Source: a bacterium
Lineage (GTDB): Bacteria; Patescibacteriota; Minisyncoccia; Moranbacterales; UBA9337
NCBI GenBank assembly: GCA_021159185.1
Contig: JAGGSH010000034.1
Coordinates: 1-40,462, forward strand
Direction of reading: 5' to 3'
Length of the DNA stretch: 40,462 nt
Part shown: piece after piece, positions 1 to 8,691 of the stretch
How the letters are laid out: every line of letters begins with the position of its first letter
Position numbering within the stretch: the first letter of the stretch is position 1
Made by a program: the position numbers and the translations under genes
Notes under the pieces: model-generated
Databases searched by the model: none
What the model saw: the letters and a program-made list of their open reading frames with translations, nothing else
What the model was told of the DNA's origin: nothing

Positions 1-1721
1 AAATTTAATTTGTCTAAATCATTGGGATTAAAAAAATAAACCGCGTTTTTGCCATAAAGAAAACTCATTGGCCCGCTTAGCATAGACCAACCGTTCCCGC
101 TGGCGAGCCGATCAATTAAAACTAGATCAGCGGCGGAAAAATTTTGGCTTAAGCTTTCTGTTTGTTCAAGTAAATTTTTATTTTCCGAAAAAGCAAAGTA
201 TTTCAGAGAAACAGGAATATTAAATAAAAGTAAAATTACGAATATTATTCCCGCCAGCTGTTGTTTCTTGCCTTTAAAATAATAAGCCAGCCACAGCGCC
301 GTGTAAAAAACAAACGCTGGCAGAATCGCGAATGCGTATCTTCTTAACATCCAAGGATGATCGGAAGAAATGCGGGGGCTGATTAAATAGAAAAATAGAG
401 GCAGTATCAAAATAAAAGGTAATAATTCCAGCCGCTTCCTTTTTACGATAAAGTAAATTAGCCCGATTGTTCCAAAAATTAAATAAGGAGCTATTCCGTA
501 AATTAAAAAAACATTGGCGGTATTCAGCAGAGATTTAGCCGCGCCAGCCTGGGTCGGATTTTTTAAAACCGCTTTCGCTATCTCGTTAAAAAAACTGAAA
601 TTAACTATGAAGTTTAAAATGAAAACCGCGATGAAAAATAAAACGGGCAGGCAAATTCTTTTCATCTTATTTTTTGCTAAAAAATTCCGCGCGTCTTTGT
701 TAAATGACATTATAATAATTAGCATTGTCAGTGTTGCTATCCCTTCAATTCTAGTAAAAGCCATCAAGCCAAGAATTGTCAGGAGAGAGAAAAAATACAA
801 ACCGCTCTTTTCTTTACCTTCTTTTATTTTAAGCGTAGATTCCGGATATTTTCTCCGCTGTTGCTCCGAAAATTCCGGAATGACAACTGAGTGCGTAGGT
901 TTTTTAAAAAATAATGTTAGCTGTAAAATTCCCAGCCAGACGAGAGCCAGCGCCATATTTTCGCTCAAAGTAAATTTCAAAAACCAGGAAAAAGAAAATG
1001 AAGCAAGAATTAGCAACGAAAAAATAACAGAATATTTTACGGGAGCGAACAGCCTAAAGAGCAGATAAGCAGAAAATAAAAATAAATAAGATAAAACGGC
1101 GTTGGCGATAATAAGTCCCGCTAACCCGAAAATGGAATAGAAAATTCCCAGCCAGGCGATGTAAGGAATGGGAAATTGCGTGGTTAATTCACCGTTTCGC
1201 GTATAATGAAACCCGGGAAAATTAAGCGCTTTTCCCGGTCCGTAAATTTTAAAAAATTCTCGGCTGGCAGGAGTGGAAAATTCCAGTTGATGATTCTGCG
1301 CCAATCTGACAGCGGCTTCGCTGATTGATCCTTGATCCCTTCCGGAAAAAACCGTGGGAACCGTGAAAAATGAAAATAAAAAAGTTATCGCGAAAAAAAT
1401 AAGCGCGGCGCGGGAGAATTCGGAATGGCGCCCAGCCAGTTTTTCCTTTAGCGCGAAACGATGGATATTCTTAGAAAATGGAAATTCAGAAAAGGAGAAT
1501 GAATTTTTACCATTCAACCTTATAAGGTTGAATGGTAAAATAGAGGCGCGGATGTGATAAGCAACGCTTATGATTCCCAGTATGGAATATACAATAAATA
1601 TCCAACCGTGAAAAAAACCGGCCAAAGCTGAAAAAAATCCCAGCCAAGCTAAAAATATCCAGAACAAGGCAAAAAGGGTAAATGTTTTATAATCGCCAGT
1701 TGTAATTTTCTTTATTCCCAT
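1..1721 (-). CDS. Multi-TM glycosyltransferase-like membrane protein (GT39/ArnT-like topology), 3' end truncated by window
   Basis: Manual translation of minus strand from ATG at 1721 is open to position 1: MGIKKITTGDYKTFTLFALFWIFLAWLGFF...TVFSGRDQGSISEAAVRLAQ...; many hydrophobic segments. Not in the ORF track because it runs off the edge. Confidence 0.75.
   Translation of the reverse strand, partial: MGIKKITTGDYKTFTLFALFWIFLAWLGFFSALAGFFHGWIFIVYSILGIISVAYHIRASILPFNLIRLNGKNSFSFSEFPFSKNIHRFALKEKLAGRHSEFSRAALIFFAITFLFSFFTVPTVFSGRDQGSISEAAVRLAQNHQLEFSTPASREFFKIYGPGKALNFPGFHYTRNGELTTQFPIPYIAWLGIFYSIFGLAGLIIANAVLSYLFLFSAYLLFRLFAPVKYSVIFSLLILASFSFSWFLKFTLSENMALALVWLGILQLTLFFKKPTHSVVIPEFSEQQRRKYPESTLKIKEGKEKSGLYFFSLLTILGLMAFTRIEGIATLTMLIIIMSFNKDARNFLAKNKMKRICLPVLFFIAVFILNFIVNFSFFNEIAKAVLKNPTQAGAAKSLLNTANVFLIYGIAPYLIFGTIGLIYFIVKRKRLELLPFILILPLFFYLISPRISSDHPWMLRRYAFAILPAFVFYTALWLAYYFKGKKQQLAGIIFVILLLFNIPVSLKYFAFSENKNLLEQTESLSQNFSAADLVLIDRLASGNGWSMLSGPMSFLYGKNAVYFFNPNDLDKLN
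836..885. repeat. Single arm of the dispersed GTCATTCCGGAA repeat inside CDS
   Basis: tagattccggatattttctccgctgttgctccgaaaattccggaatgac; nearly identical to the right arm at 13077-13123. Confidence 0.9.
1505..1540. repeat. 36-bp perfect palindrome in membrane glycosyltransferase CDS
   Basis: TTTTACCATTCAACCTTATAAGGTTGAATGGTAAAA. Confidence 0.95.
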
Positions 1722-1832
1722 CACCCTGAATTATATCTTTGTTTTTCTTATTTGCAAAGGAATACCGGATAGCTTACAATTTAGCTAGGCAAGATTAAAA
1801 GGCGGAGAGATTTATCTGAAATCTAAACCATT

Positions 1833-1974
1833 GTCATTCCGGAATTTTTTGAGCGATAGCGAAAAGAATATCCGGAATCTACACTTTCCATTATCTCGCG
1901 CTTAGAGATTCTAATCAACCTAGATTCCGGATATTTTTTCCTCCATTGCATTCTGGAAAAAATTCCGGAATGGC
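1833..1974. repeat. Dispersed composite inverted repeat (GTCATTCCGGAA...TTCCGGAATG)
   Basis: Two ~50-bp inverted arms with GTCATTCCGGAATTTTTT and ATCCGGAATCT motifs around an AT-rich centre; same arms recur at 3257, 12981, 23834, 24555. Confidence 0.85.
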
Positions 1975-2021
1975 ATAAAAAAGGCAAATAAAAAAAATAT
2001 AAGTGACAAATTTAATAGATT

Positions 2022-3209
2022 ATGTCTAATAGATTAAAAATCTTAATAATTGCTCCGACGCCTTTTTTTGCCGATAGGGGAACGCATATTAGAATATTAG
2101 AGGAAGCTTTAGCTTTGGAAAGAAGAGGGCATTTCGTATCTATTGCCACTTATCACATTGGAAAAAATATATCAAAAAAAATTAAAACCAATATTAAGAT
2201 ATATCGCATTCCCAAGCTGCTTTTTTGGTGTAAAAAAATGGAAGTAGGAGCTGATTGGCGAAAAGTAATTTTAAACATATTGCTGATTTTTAAAACCTTG
2301 CGACTAGTTTTAATTAAGAAGCCGGACATAATTCACGCTCATCTTCACGAGGGCGCGCTTATTGGATTAATAGTTCAAAAAATTCTTTTTTGGAAGAAAA
2401 TAAAATTAGTGGCCGATTTTCATGGGACTTTAACTAAAGAAATGGTTTCTCATAATTATCTTAAAAACAAATTTTTGCGCGGATTTTTTATAAGGCTGGA
2501 AAAATTTATCAATAATTTAGGCGATTTCGCGATTGCCAGCTCCGGCGAATTAGCTGATGAATTGAGAAAAACAAGAAAAGACGGTAAAATAGAAACGATC
2601 TTGGATGGAGTTAATTTGGAAAATTATGATTCACTGGCTTCAAAGAAGGAACTTAGAAAAGAGATGGAACTGCCTGCTGATAAAATAATAGTTGTTTATA
2701 CGGGTTCTTTTATCGCTAACAAAGGAATTGGATATTTATTGGAAGCTGTTCCAGAAATTGCGAAAAAAAATAAAAATATATACTTTGTTTTAGCCGGATT
2801 TCCGGCAGGAGAAGTTAAAGAATACACTAGAAAAAATAATCTAGAAAACCGCGTAAAATTAATCAGTCCGCTTAGTTATTTTGATTTGCCGAAAATTCTT
2901 AAAGCTGGAGACATCGGAGTTGATCCCAAGGATTCTTCCGTCAGACAAGCTAGCGGCAAAATTTTGCAATATATGGGAGCTGGATTGCCGGTAGTTTGTT
3001 TTAATAGAGCTAACAATAGGAAATATTTAAAGAAGGGAGCTTATTACGCCAATAATATTTCCGCTCGGGGAATTGCCGATGGAATTTTATATTTTTCCCG
3101 AAATTCGGAAGAAATTATTATAAAGGGAAAAATTGCCAAAGAAAGATCCGTAAAATTCAGTTGGGATAAATCAGCGGAGAAGATTGAAGAAATTTATCGG
3201 AAAATTTAA
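2022..3209 (+). CDS. Glycosyltransferase family 4
   Basis: 395 aa; N-terminal ILIIAPTPFFADRGTHIRILEEALALERRGH and C-terminal GT-B pattern (YTGSFIANKGIGYLLEA, KILQYMGAGLPVV). Confidence 0.85.
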   Translation: MSNRLKILIIAPTPFFADRGTHIRILEEALALERRGHFVSIATYHIGKNISKKIKTNIKIYRIPKLLFWCKKMEVGADWRKVILNILLIFKTLRLVLIKKPDIIHAHLHEGALIGLIVQKILFWKKIKLVADFHGTLTKEMVSHNYLKNKFLRGFFIRLEKFINNLGDFAIASSGELADELRKTRKDGKIETILDGVNLENYDSLASKKELRKEMELPADKIIVVYTGSFIANKGIGYLLEAVPEIAKKNKNIYFVLAGFPAGEVKEYTRKNNLENRVKLISPLSYFDLPKILKAGDIGVDPKDSSVRQASGKILQYMGAGLPVVCFNRANNRKYLKKGAYYANNISARGIADGILYFSRNSEEIIIKGKIAKERSVKFSWDKSAEKIEEIYRKI

Positions 3210-3256
3210 AATATTATTTGCAAGAAACTTTAACATTGTTTGCAATTTTACTTTAT

Positions 3257-3305
3257 GTCATTCCGGAAAAATTTGAAGCAAAATCATATGTCATTCCGGA
3301 ATGAC
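3257..3305. repeat. Short copy of the GTCATTCCGGAA repeat
   Basis: gtcattccggaaaaatttg...gtcattccggaatgac. Confidence 0.7.
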
Positions 3306-3364
3306 ATAGAGAAAACGAACGGCAAAAAACTATAAACAGCAAAATACAATAATTCATAAATTCC

Positions 3365-4564
3365 ATGAAACTAATTTTAATAAAAATAGGCAAAGCCTTT
3401 AATGTTATCCGAAGAGAAGGGATTGTTAATGGCGGAAAAAGAGTGGTAAAAACTTTTCTGGAAATGCTAAGCTGGTTTAGCGTTAAGCCGGGCAATGTGC
3501 TTTTTATTTCCGGCGGAGTGGGGGACAGCGCGCTTTACCGCGCTTGCCACTGCGCCGAAGAATTGGAAATTCATGGATTTAAATGTTCTATTACGATTCA
3601 AGACAATCCGTTTTTGTCAAGATACGCCGGCAGATTTAAAATATTTATTTTTCATCGCGTTTTATGCACTCCTAATGTCGCTGGCCTAATTAAGGAAATT
3701 AAAAAACAAAAAAGAGAAATTATTTTCGGAACTGACGATCTAATTTTTGACCCTAAATATTTAAAACATATGGACTATCTTAAAAATGTCCACTATTTTG
3801 AAAAAAAGCTTTATGAGAACGGAGTGGGCGGGGAAATTTTAAGTGATCCTTATGTAAAAATTTGCGTAACCACAACTTCCTTTTTAGCTAAAAAATTAAA
3901 AGAGAAGAATAAAAAAGTATTTATAGTCCCCAACAGACTATCAGATAAAGATTTAAAAATCGTTGATAATATCTTGACCCGGAAAATTTCTTCCGCAAGG
4001 AATAACGGCGCGGTGAGATTAGGTTATTTCAGCGGAACTATGAGCCATAATAAAGATTTTGCCGTGATCACGGACGCTATTATGGAGATAATGGATAGGC
4101 ATAAAAATGTTGAATTATTTTTAGTCGGCCCTTTGGATGTAGAGAGTAAATTAAATAAATTCAAGAATCGTCTGGTTCAGCTGGCTTATGTTCCTAGAGA
4201 AAAACATTTTGAAAATATTGCCAAAGTGGACATAAATTTGGCGCCTTTGGAAATTGGCAATCCTTTTTGCGAATCTAAGTCGGAGCTTAAATTTTTTGAA
4301 GCTGGAATTTTAGGAATTCCAACGGTTGCCAGCGCTACCCAAACTTTTAAGGAAGCGATTGATGACGGCGTTGACGGATTTACCGCCGCCGCTCCGGAAG
4401 AGTGGATTGAAAAGCTGGAAAAATTAATAAGAAATAAAGAATTAAGAAAAAAAGTGGGTGAAAAAGCCAGAGAAAAAGCATTGCGAAAATATACTAATAA
4501 AAACAGCCGCAACCCGGAATATTATGATTATCTAAAAAACAGGATAGCGGAAATGAAATATTGA
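3365..4564 (+). CDS. Glycosyltransferase (GT4-like)
   Basis: 399 aa; C-terminal GYFSGTMSHNKDFAVITDAI...LGIPTVASATQTFKEAIDDGVDGF. Confidence 0.75.
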   Translation: MKLILIKIGKAFNVIRREGIVNGGKRVVKTFLEMLSWFSVKPGNVLFISGGVGDSALYRACHCAEELEIHGFKCSITIQDNPFLSRYAGRFKIFIFHRVLCTPNVAGLIKEIKKQKREIIFGTDDLIFDPKYLKHMDYLKNVHYFEKKLYENGVGGEILSDPYVKICVTTTSFLAKKLKEKNKKVFIVPNRLSDKDLKIVDNILTRKISSARNNGAVRLGYFSGTMSHNKDFAVITDAIMEIMDRHKNVELFLVGPLDVESKLNKFKNRLVQLAYVPREKHFENIAKVDINLAPLEIGNPFCESKSELKFFEAGILGIPTVASATQTFKEAIDDGVDGFTAAAPEEWIEKLEKLIRNKELRKKVGEKAREKALRKYTNKNSRNPEYYDYLKNRIAEMKY

Positions 4565-4589
4565 CAAAATTGCGAAAAAACGCTATTAT
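4561..4589 (+). promoter_or_regulatory. Sigma-70-type promoter of rnpB
   Basis: TTGACA (4561-4566), 17-nt spacer, TATTAT (4584-4589), ~45 nt upstream of the rnpB P1 helix. Confidence 0.7.
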
Positions 4590-4632
4590 GCCCGAGTGGT
4601 TTAAGTAGTTTTTTCAAAAAAACAATAAATTT

Positions 4633-5160
4633 GGCATTTATCAAAGCAAATCGGGCAATCGCTCACTACGCGGACAATCACGGACTAAACACGGACAAAT
4701 ACGGAATTTTCGTATGAGTCTGCGCGAAATCTGTATTAGTCAGCGAGTGGGAGGAAAGTCCGGACACCCGTTTCGGTATTATATCGGAACGATAAGGATA
4801 ATGGGTAACGCCCATCGCTTTAGCAGCAATGTTAAAGCAGGGAAAGCGCCACAGAGACTATACTATTTTACCTTTGGCGAAATCTTCGCTTTAGGTGAAA
4901 GAAAGGTGAAAAGCGCGCCGATGTTTAGATAGCCGTTCGCTCTATCAGCTGATTAGCGAATGCTTTTAGGCTACGGCGCCCCGCGGCTGGCGACAGCCGT
5001 TGGCGGCAAGCCCTATCCGGCGCAAGATCGAACTGCCGTTTATCGGTTAGTGTATCGCTTGACCCTGCCAGTAATGGCAGGGCTAGACAAATGATTGCCT
5101 CATTGATGCGGAGCATCAATGAACAGAATCCGGCTTATAGATTTGCTTTGATAAATGCTG
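4633..5160 (+). ncRNA. rnpB: RNase P RNA (bacterial), enlarged
   Basis: Conserved GAGGAAAGTCCGGACACC (P4 5' side) and ACAGAATCCGGCTTATAG (P4 3' side); perfect 19-bp P1: GCATTTATCAAAGCAAATC (4634-4652) with GATTTGCTTTGATAAATGC (5140-5158). Confidence 0.93.
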
Positions 5161-5175
5161 ACTTGCGAACATAAA

Positions 5176-5262
5176 TCCCTAATCAACGCTAATTTTATCA
5201 CGAATAATCACAAATAAATTAGAATTAGAAATAATTAGAGTTTAATTAGTGTAGATTAGGGA
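5176..5262. repeat. Dispersed hairpin repeat with CACGAAT-type units
   Basis: TCCCTAATCaacgCTAATT...AATTAGtgtaGATTAGGGA inverted ends around TATCACGAATAATCACAAATAA. Confidence 0.65.
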
Positions 5263-5273
5263 CTTGTATCATC

Positions 5274-6698
5274 ATGAAGAAATCAGAATTATTTTTTAGC
5301 GCCATTCAAGTTCCCGCCGATTTTTTAATGATAATATTGGCTGCCATAAGCGCTTTTATTATTCGAGATATTCCGCAAATTTTGGCGCTAAAAGCAAAAT
5401 TATACACTTTTCCGTTTGAGAGCTATATAAAAATAATTTTAATTATAGCTCCATTTTTTATTTTGATTTACGCGCTAGAAGGGCTTTACGACATACGGGC
5501 CACAAGAAAATTCTGGAAAGATGCTTTGAAAGTTTTTGCGGCTACCTCTATTGGTTTATTTATTATAATTGTTGCCATATTTCTGAAACGGGAATGGTTT
5601 TCATCTCGCTTTATAATTTTATCCGGCTGGATGCTAGCGGTTTTTTATGTGGTTTTTGCCAGATTTATTCTGCACCATGTCCAGAAATGGCTTTTAAAAA
5701 ATAAAGGGATTGGAGTTCATAGAGTTCTTTTGATTGGCCGTAATGGAAAAATGAAACTAATAAAAGATTTAATAAAAAGAAAACCCGGACTAGGTTACAA
5801 AATAGTAGAATCAATTGGCGCGGCTCATTTGAAAATGATAAAAAAAATAAAAAAGCAAAAAGGGATAGACGAAATTATTCTTTGCGAGCCGTCAATACCG
5901 GATGATGAATTGGAGAAGCTAATTGATTTTTGCGCTATAAATAATATTGCTTATAAATTTATTCCGACCACGCTACAAACTTCCCAATTTGAAACGAGCG
6001 TTTTAAATGGAGAGCCGATTATTGAAATAAAACATACGCCATTGGATGGATGGGGAAGAATTCTTAAAAGGATTTTTGATATCGCGGGATCATTAATTTT
6101 AATAATACTTTCTTCTCCTATTATGATATTAGCAGCTATTTTTATTAAATTAGAGGACAGAAAAGCTCCTGTAATTTATAAAAATGAAAGAATAGGCAGT
6201 GACGGGCGGAAATTTTTTGTCTACAAATTTCGTTATATGAAATGGGCGCATTGCATCAATAAAAAAAATATTAATCTTGAAAAAGCGTTGGAATATGAAA
6301 AGCAGTTAATTAAAAAAAGAAGTGTTCGCAAAGGTCCGCTTTATAAAATCAAAGACGATCCCCGCAAAACCAAAATAGGAAAAATTATTGAACGCTATTC
6401 TATTGATGAACTTCCCCAGTTTTTTAATGTTTTAAGAGGCGAAATGAGTTTAGTGGGGCCTCGCCCCCATCAGAAAAGAGAAGTGGAAAAATACAAAGAA
6501 TACCATCGCCGGCTTTTAACGATCAAACCGGGAGTAACCGGCTTAGCGCAAATTTCCGGTCGTTCGGATCTTAATTTTGAAGACGAATATAAAATAGATT
6601 TGTATTATATAGAAAATTGGTCGCTCTGGCTGGACATCCAAATTTGCCTAAAGACAGCCGGGGTGTTGTTTAGAAGGAGAAAAAATTTTAGCGCTTAA
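5274..6698 (+). CDS. Exopolysaccharide biosynthesis polyprenyl glycosylphosphotransferase
   Basis: 474 aa; N-terminal TM segments and C-terminal bacterial sugar transferase domain (KRIFDIAGSLILIILSSPIMI; DELPQFFNVLRGEMSLVGPRPHQKREV; KPGVTGLAQISGRSDLNFEDE). Confidence 0.92.
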   Translation: MKKSELFFSAIQVPADFLMIILAAISAFIIRDIPQILALKAKLYTFPFESYIKIILIIAPFFILIYALEGLYDIRATRKFWKDALKVFAATSIGLFIIIVAIFLKREWFSSRFIILSGWMLAVFYVVFARFILHHVQKWLLKNKGIGVHRVLLIGRNGKMKLIKDLIKRKPGLGYKIVESIGAAHLKMIKKIKKQKGIDEIILCEPSIPDDELEKLIDFCAINNIAYKFIPTTLQTSQFETSVLNGEPIIEIKHTPLDGWGRILKRIFDIAGSLILIILSSPIMILAAIFIKLEDRKAPVIYKNERIGSDGRKFFVYKFRYMKWAHCINKKNINLEKALEYEKQLIKKRSVRKGPLYKIKDDPRKTKIGKIIERYSIDELPQFFNVLRGEMSLVGPRPHQKREVEKYKEYHRRLLTIKPGVTGLAQISGRSDLNFEDEYKIDLYYIENWSLWLDIQICLKTAGVLFRRRKNFSA

Positions 6699-6849
6699 AT
6701 TTCAAGCACGACATTTAATTTAGAATGATATTTTAAAAAATAAATTTAGCTGTATCATATATATCATACAGTATTCCAGTATACTATATAAAATGAAGTT
6801 TCTAAGAAATAAAAATAAATCATATTATTGAATAGTTTATCTCTTTATT

Positions 6850-7329
6850 ATGAAAGAATTACCTTTGGCAGTTGCAATATCCGTATTAATTAAAGATAAC
6901 CAGATTCTTTTGATTAAAAGACTTAGAGGAGATTATGCTGGTCTTTTGGGGCCACCCGGCGGAAAGATTAAAAAAAATGAACATTTGTCTGAAGCAGCTA
7001 TTAGGGAAATACTAGAAGAATCTGGAATTGAATCCGATTTTAAGAATTACTTGGGTTTTGTTTCAGAGCATTTAATTGAAAACGGAAATATCCTTCAACA
7101 TTTTTTATTACATATCTGTGAACTTGAACCGAAGACCGCAAATATTTTAAATGATTCTGAAGGCAAACTGGCTTGGTTTAATTTAGATGATCTTCAAAAT
7201 TTAAAAGATAAAGTTATCCCAAGCGATTTTTTGATTATTGAAAAAATTGTCAAAAATCGGGGAAAGGGATATTATAACTGTGTTTTAGAAAAGAACGGGG
7301 ATAATTACTTTTTGAAAAAAATTAAATAA
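6850..7329 (+). CDS. NUDIX hydrolase
   Basis: Nudix box GGKIKKNEHLSEAAIREILEESGIE. Confidence 0.9.
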   Translation: MKELPLAVAISVLIKDNQILLIKRLRGDYAGLLGPPGGKIKKNEHLSEAAIREILEESGIESDFKNYLGFVSEHLIENGNILQHFLLHICELEPKTANILNDSEGKLAWFNLDDLQNLKDKVIPSDFLIIEKIVKNRGKGYYNCVLEKNGDNYFLKKIK

Positions 7330-7343
7330 AGGAGGCGATAACC

Positions 7344-7478
7344 ATGACTTATTTTTTAGCATTGATATTAATGATACTGGCGGAAATTATTTACTTTTTT
7401 CTCCCAACCTCCCTAAAAAGGAAATGGCTGAAAAAGTTCGGATCTGTTCCGCCTAAAAAAACATTGAAGTGTAGGTAA
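7344..7478 (+). CDS. 44-aa single-TM small protein
   Basis: MTYFLALILMILAEIIYFFLPTSLKRKWLKKFGSVPPKKTLKCR*; strong SD AAAGGAGG 8 nt upstream; followed by an intrinsic terminator. Confidence 0.7.
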   Translation: MTYFLALILMILAEIIYFFLPTSLKRKWLKKFGSVPPKKTLKCR

Positions 7479-7483
7479 ATTAA

Positions 7484-7506
7484 AGGCTGGATTCCAGCCT
7501 TTTTTG
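7484..7506 (+). terminator. Intrinsic terminator
   Basis: GGCTGG-att-CCAGCC followed by TTTTTTG. Confidence 0.8.
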
Positions 7507-7593
7507 TTACGATCGCGAACGAACGATAATTACCTAAATCCGCAATGCTTTTCTCGCTTTACTAAAAGAAAAGAAATAGTGTATTATAGCATT

Positions 7594-8691
7594 ATGAGAA
7601 TTGCTTTAGTCCATGATTATTTAGTCCAATACGGCGGAGCGGAAAGAGTGCTGGAGTGTTTTGTTGAATTATTTCCTTACGCTCCCATTTATACCATCGT
7701 ATATGATAAAAAGTTGATGCATGGAGTGCTGGAGGGCAAAGATATTCGCGTTTCATTCCTTCAAAGATTTCCATTGGCGCGAAAAAATCACCGCATCTTC
7801 CCCTTGTTTATGCCATTAGCGGTTGAGCAGTTTGATTTTTCCAAGTATGATATAGTGCTTTCTGATTCAGCCAGTTATGCCAAGGGGATTATTACCGGTC
7901 CGGAGACTTTGCATATCTGTTATATGCACACGCCTATGCGCTACGCCTGGGATGATTGCCAAAAGTATACCGAGGATTTCGGATTTCCAAAGATAGTAAA
8001 AAAAGTAATTCCCTTCGCTATGAATTATATCCGCCTTTGGGATAAAGCCAGCGCCGACAGGGTGGATAAATTTATTGCCAACTCTAATTTTGTCGCCAAA
8101 AGGATTAAAAAATATTACCGCAAAGATTCAATAGTGATTAACCCTCCCGTGGCAACCGACAAATTTTACATAAGCAAAAAAAGAAAAAATTACTTTTTAA
8201 TCGTGGGGCGGTTGATTGCCTACAAGCGCCATGATATTGCCATTGAAGCTTTTAATAAATTGGGATTGCCGCTTAAAATTATCGGGCGCGGACCGGAAAT
8301 GAAAAGGCTTAAAAAAATGGCCAAGCCTAATATTGAATTTTTAGAGAGAGTTTCCGATGAAGAGCTTCCCAGATATTACGCCGAGTGTCGAGCTTTCATT
8401 TTTCCCCAAGAAGAAGATTTTGGAATAGTGGCCATAGAAGCGCTGGCTTCCGGACGGCCGTTAATCGCTTACCGCGGAGGAGATATTCCGGAACATATAG
8501 AAGAAGGAAAAACTGGAATATTTTTTGAAAAACAAACTGCGGAAGATATAATAAAAGCGGTTAGGAAATTTTGCGAAGATAACTGCGGCGATCCTGAATA
8601 TATCCGTTCCCAGTCGCTTAAATTTGACAGGGAGATTTTTAAAAGTAGAATAAAGAAATACATAAAAAAAGAATTAAAAGCATGGAATTAA
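7594..8691 (+). CDS. Glycosyltransferase family 4 (mannosyltransferase-like)
   Basis: MRIALVHDYLVQYGGAERVLECFVELFP...; start reassigned from ORF-track 7504 to the ATG giving the conserved N-terminus. Confidence 0.88.
   Translation: MRIALVHDYLVQYGGAERVLECFVELFPYAPIYTIVYDKKLMHGVLEGKDIRVSFLQRFPLARKNHRIFPLFMPLAVEQFDFSKYDIVLSDSASYAKGIITGPETLHICYMHTPMRYAWDDCQKYTEDFGFPKIVKKVIPFAMNYIRLWDKASADRVDKFIANSNFVAKRIKKYYRKDSIVINPPVATDKFYISKKRKNYFLIVGRLIAYKRHDIAIEAFNKLGLPLKIIGRGPEMKRLKKMAKPNIEFLERVSDEELPRYYAECRAFIFPQEEDFGIVAIEALASGRPLIAYRGGDIPEHIEEGKTGIFFEKQTAEDIIKAVRKFCEDNCGDPEYIRSQSLKFDREIFKSRIKKYIKKELKAWN

Noticed and set aside
514-1557. Plus-strand ORFs 514-1068 and 1354-1557
   Set aside because: Antisense to the continuous minus-strand membrane-protein CDS 1-1721; composition is that of a reverse-complemented TM gene.
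1833-1974. Dispersed inverted repeats as transposon (IS) ends
   Set aside because: No transposase ORF between or beside the repeats; elements are ~80-155 bp, so at most MITE/REP-like.
4590-4615. tRNA-like 5' sequence GCCCGAGTGGTTTAAG
   Set aside because: No matching anticodon arm, T-arm or acceptor complement; explained as the rnpB 5' leader.
4714-5119. ORFs 4714-4932 (+) and 4925-5119 (-)
   Set aside because: They lie wholly inside the RNase P RNA, with no independent coding evidence.
5176-5262. Possible CRISPR-like short repeats (CACGAAT units)
   Set aside because: Units are far too short, imperfect and form hairpins; no spacers of uniform length and no cas genes in the window.
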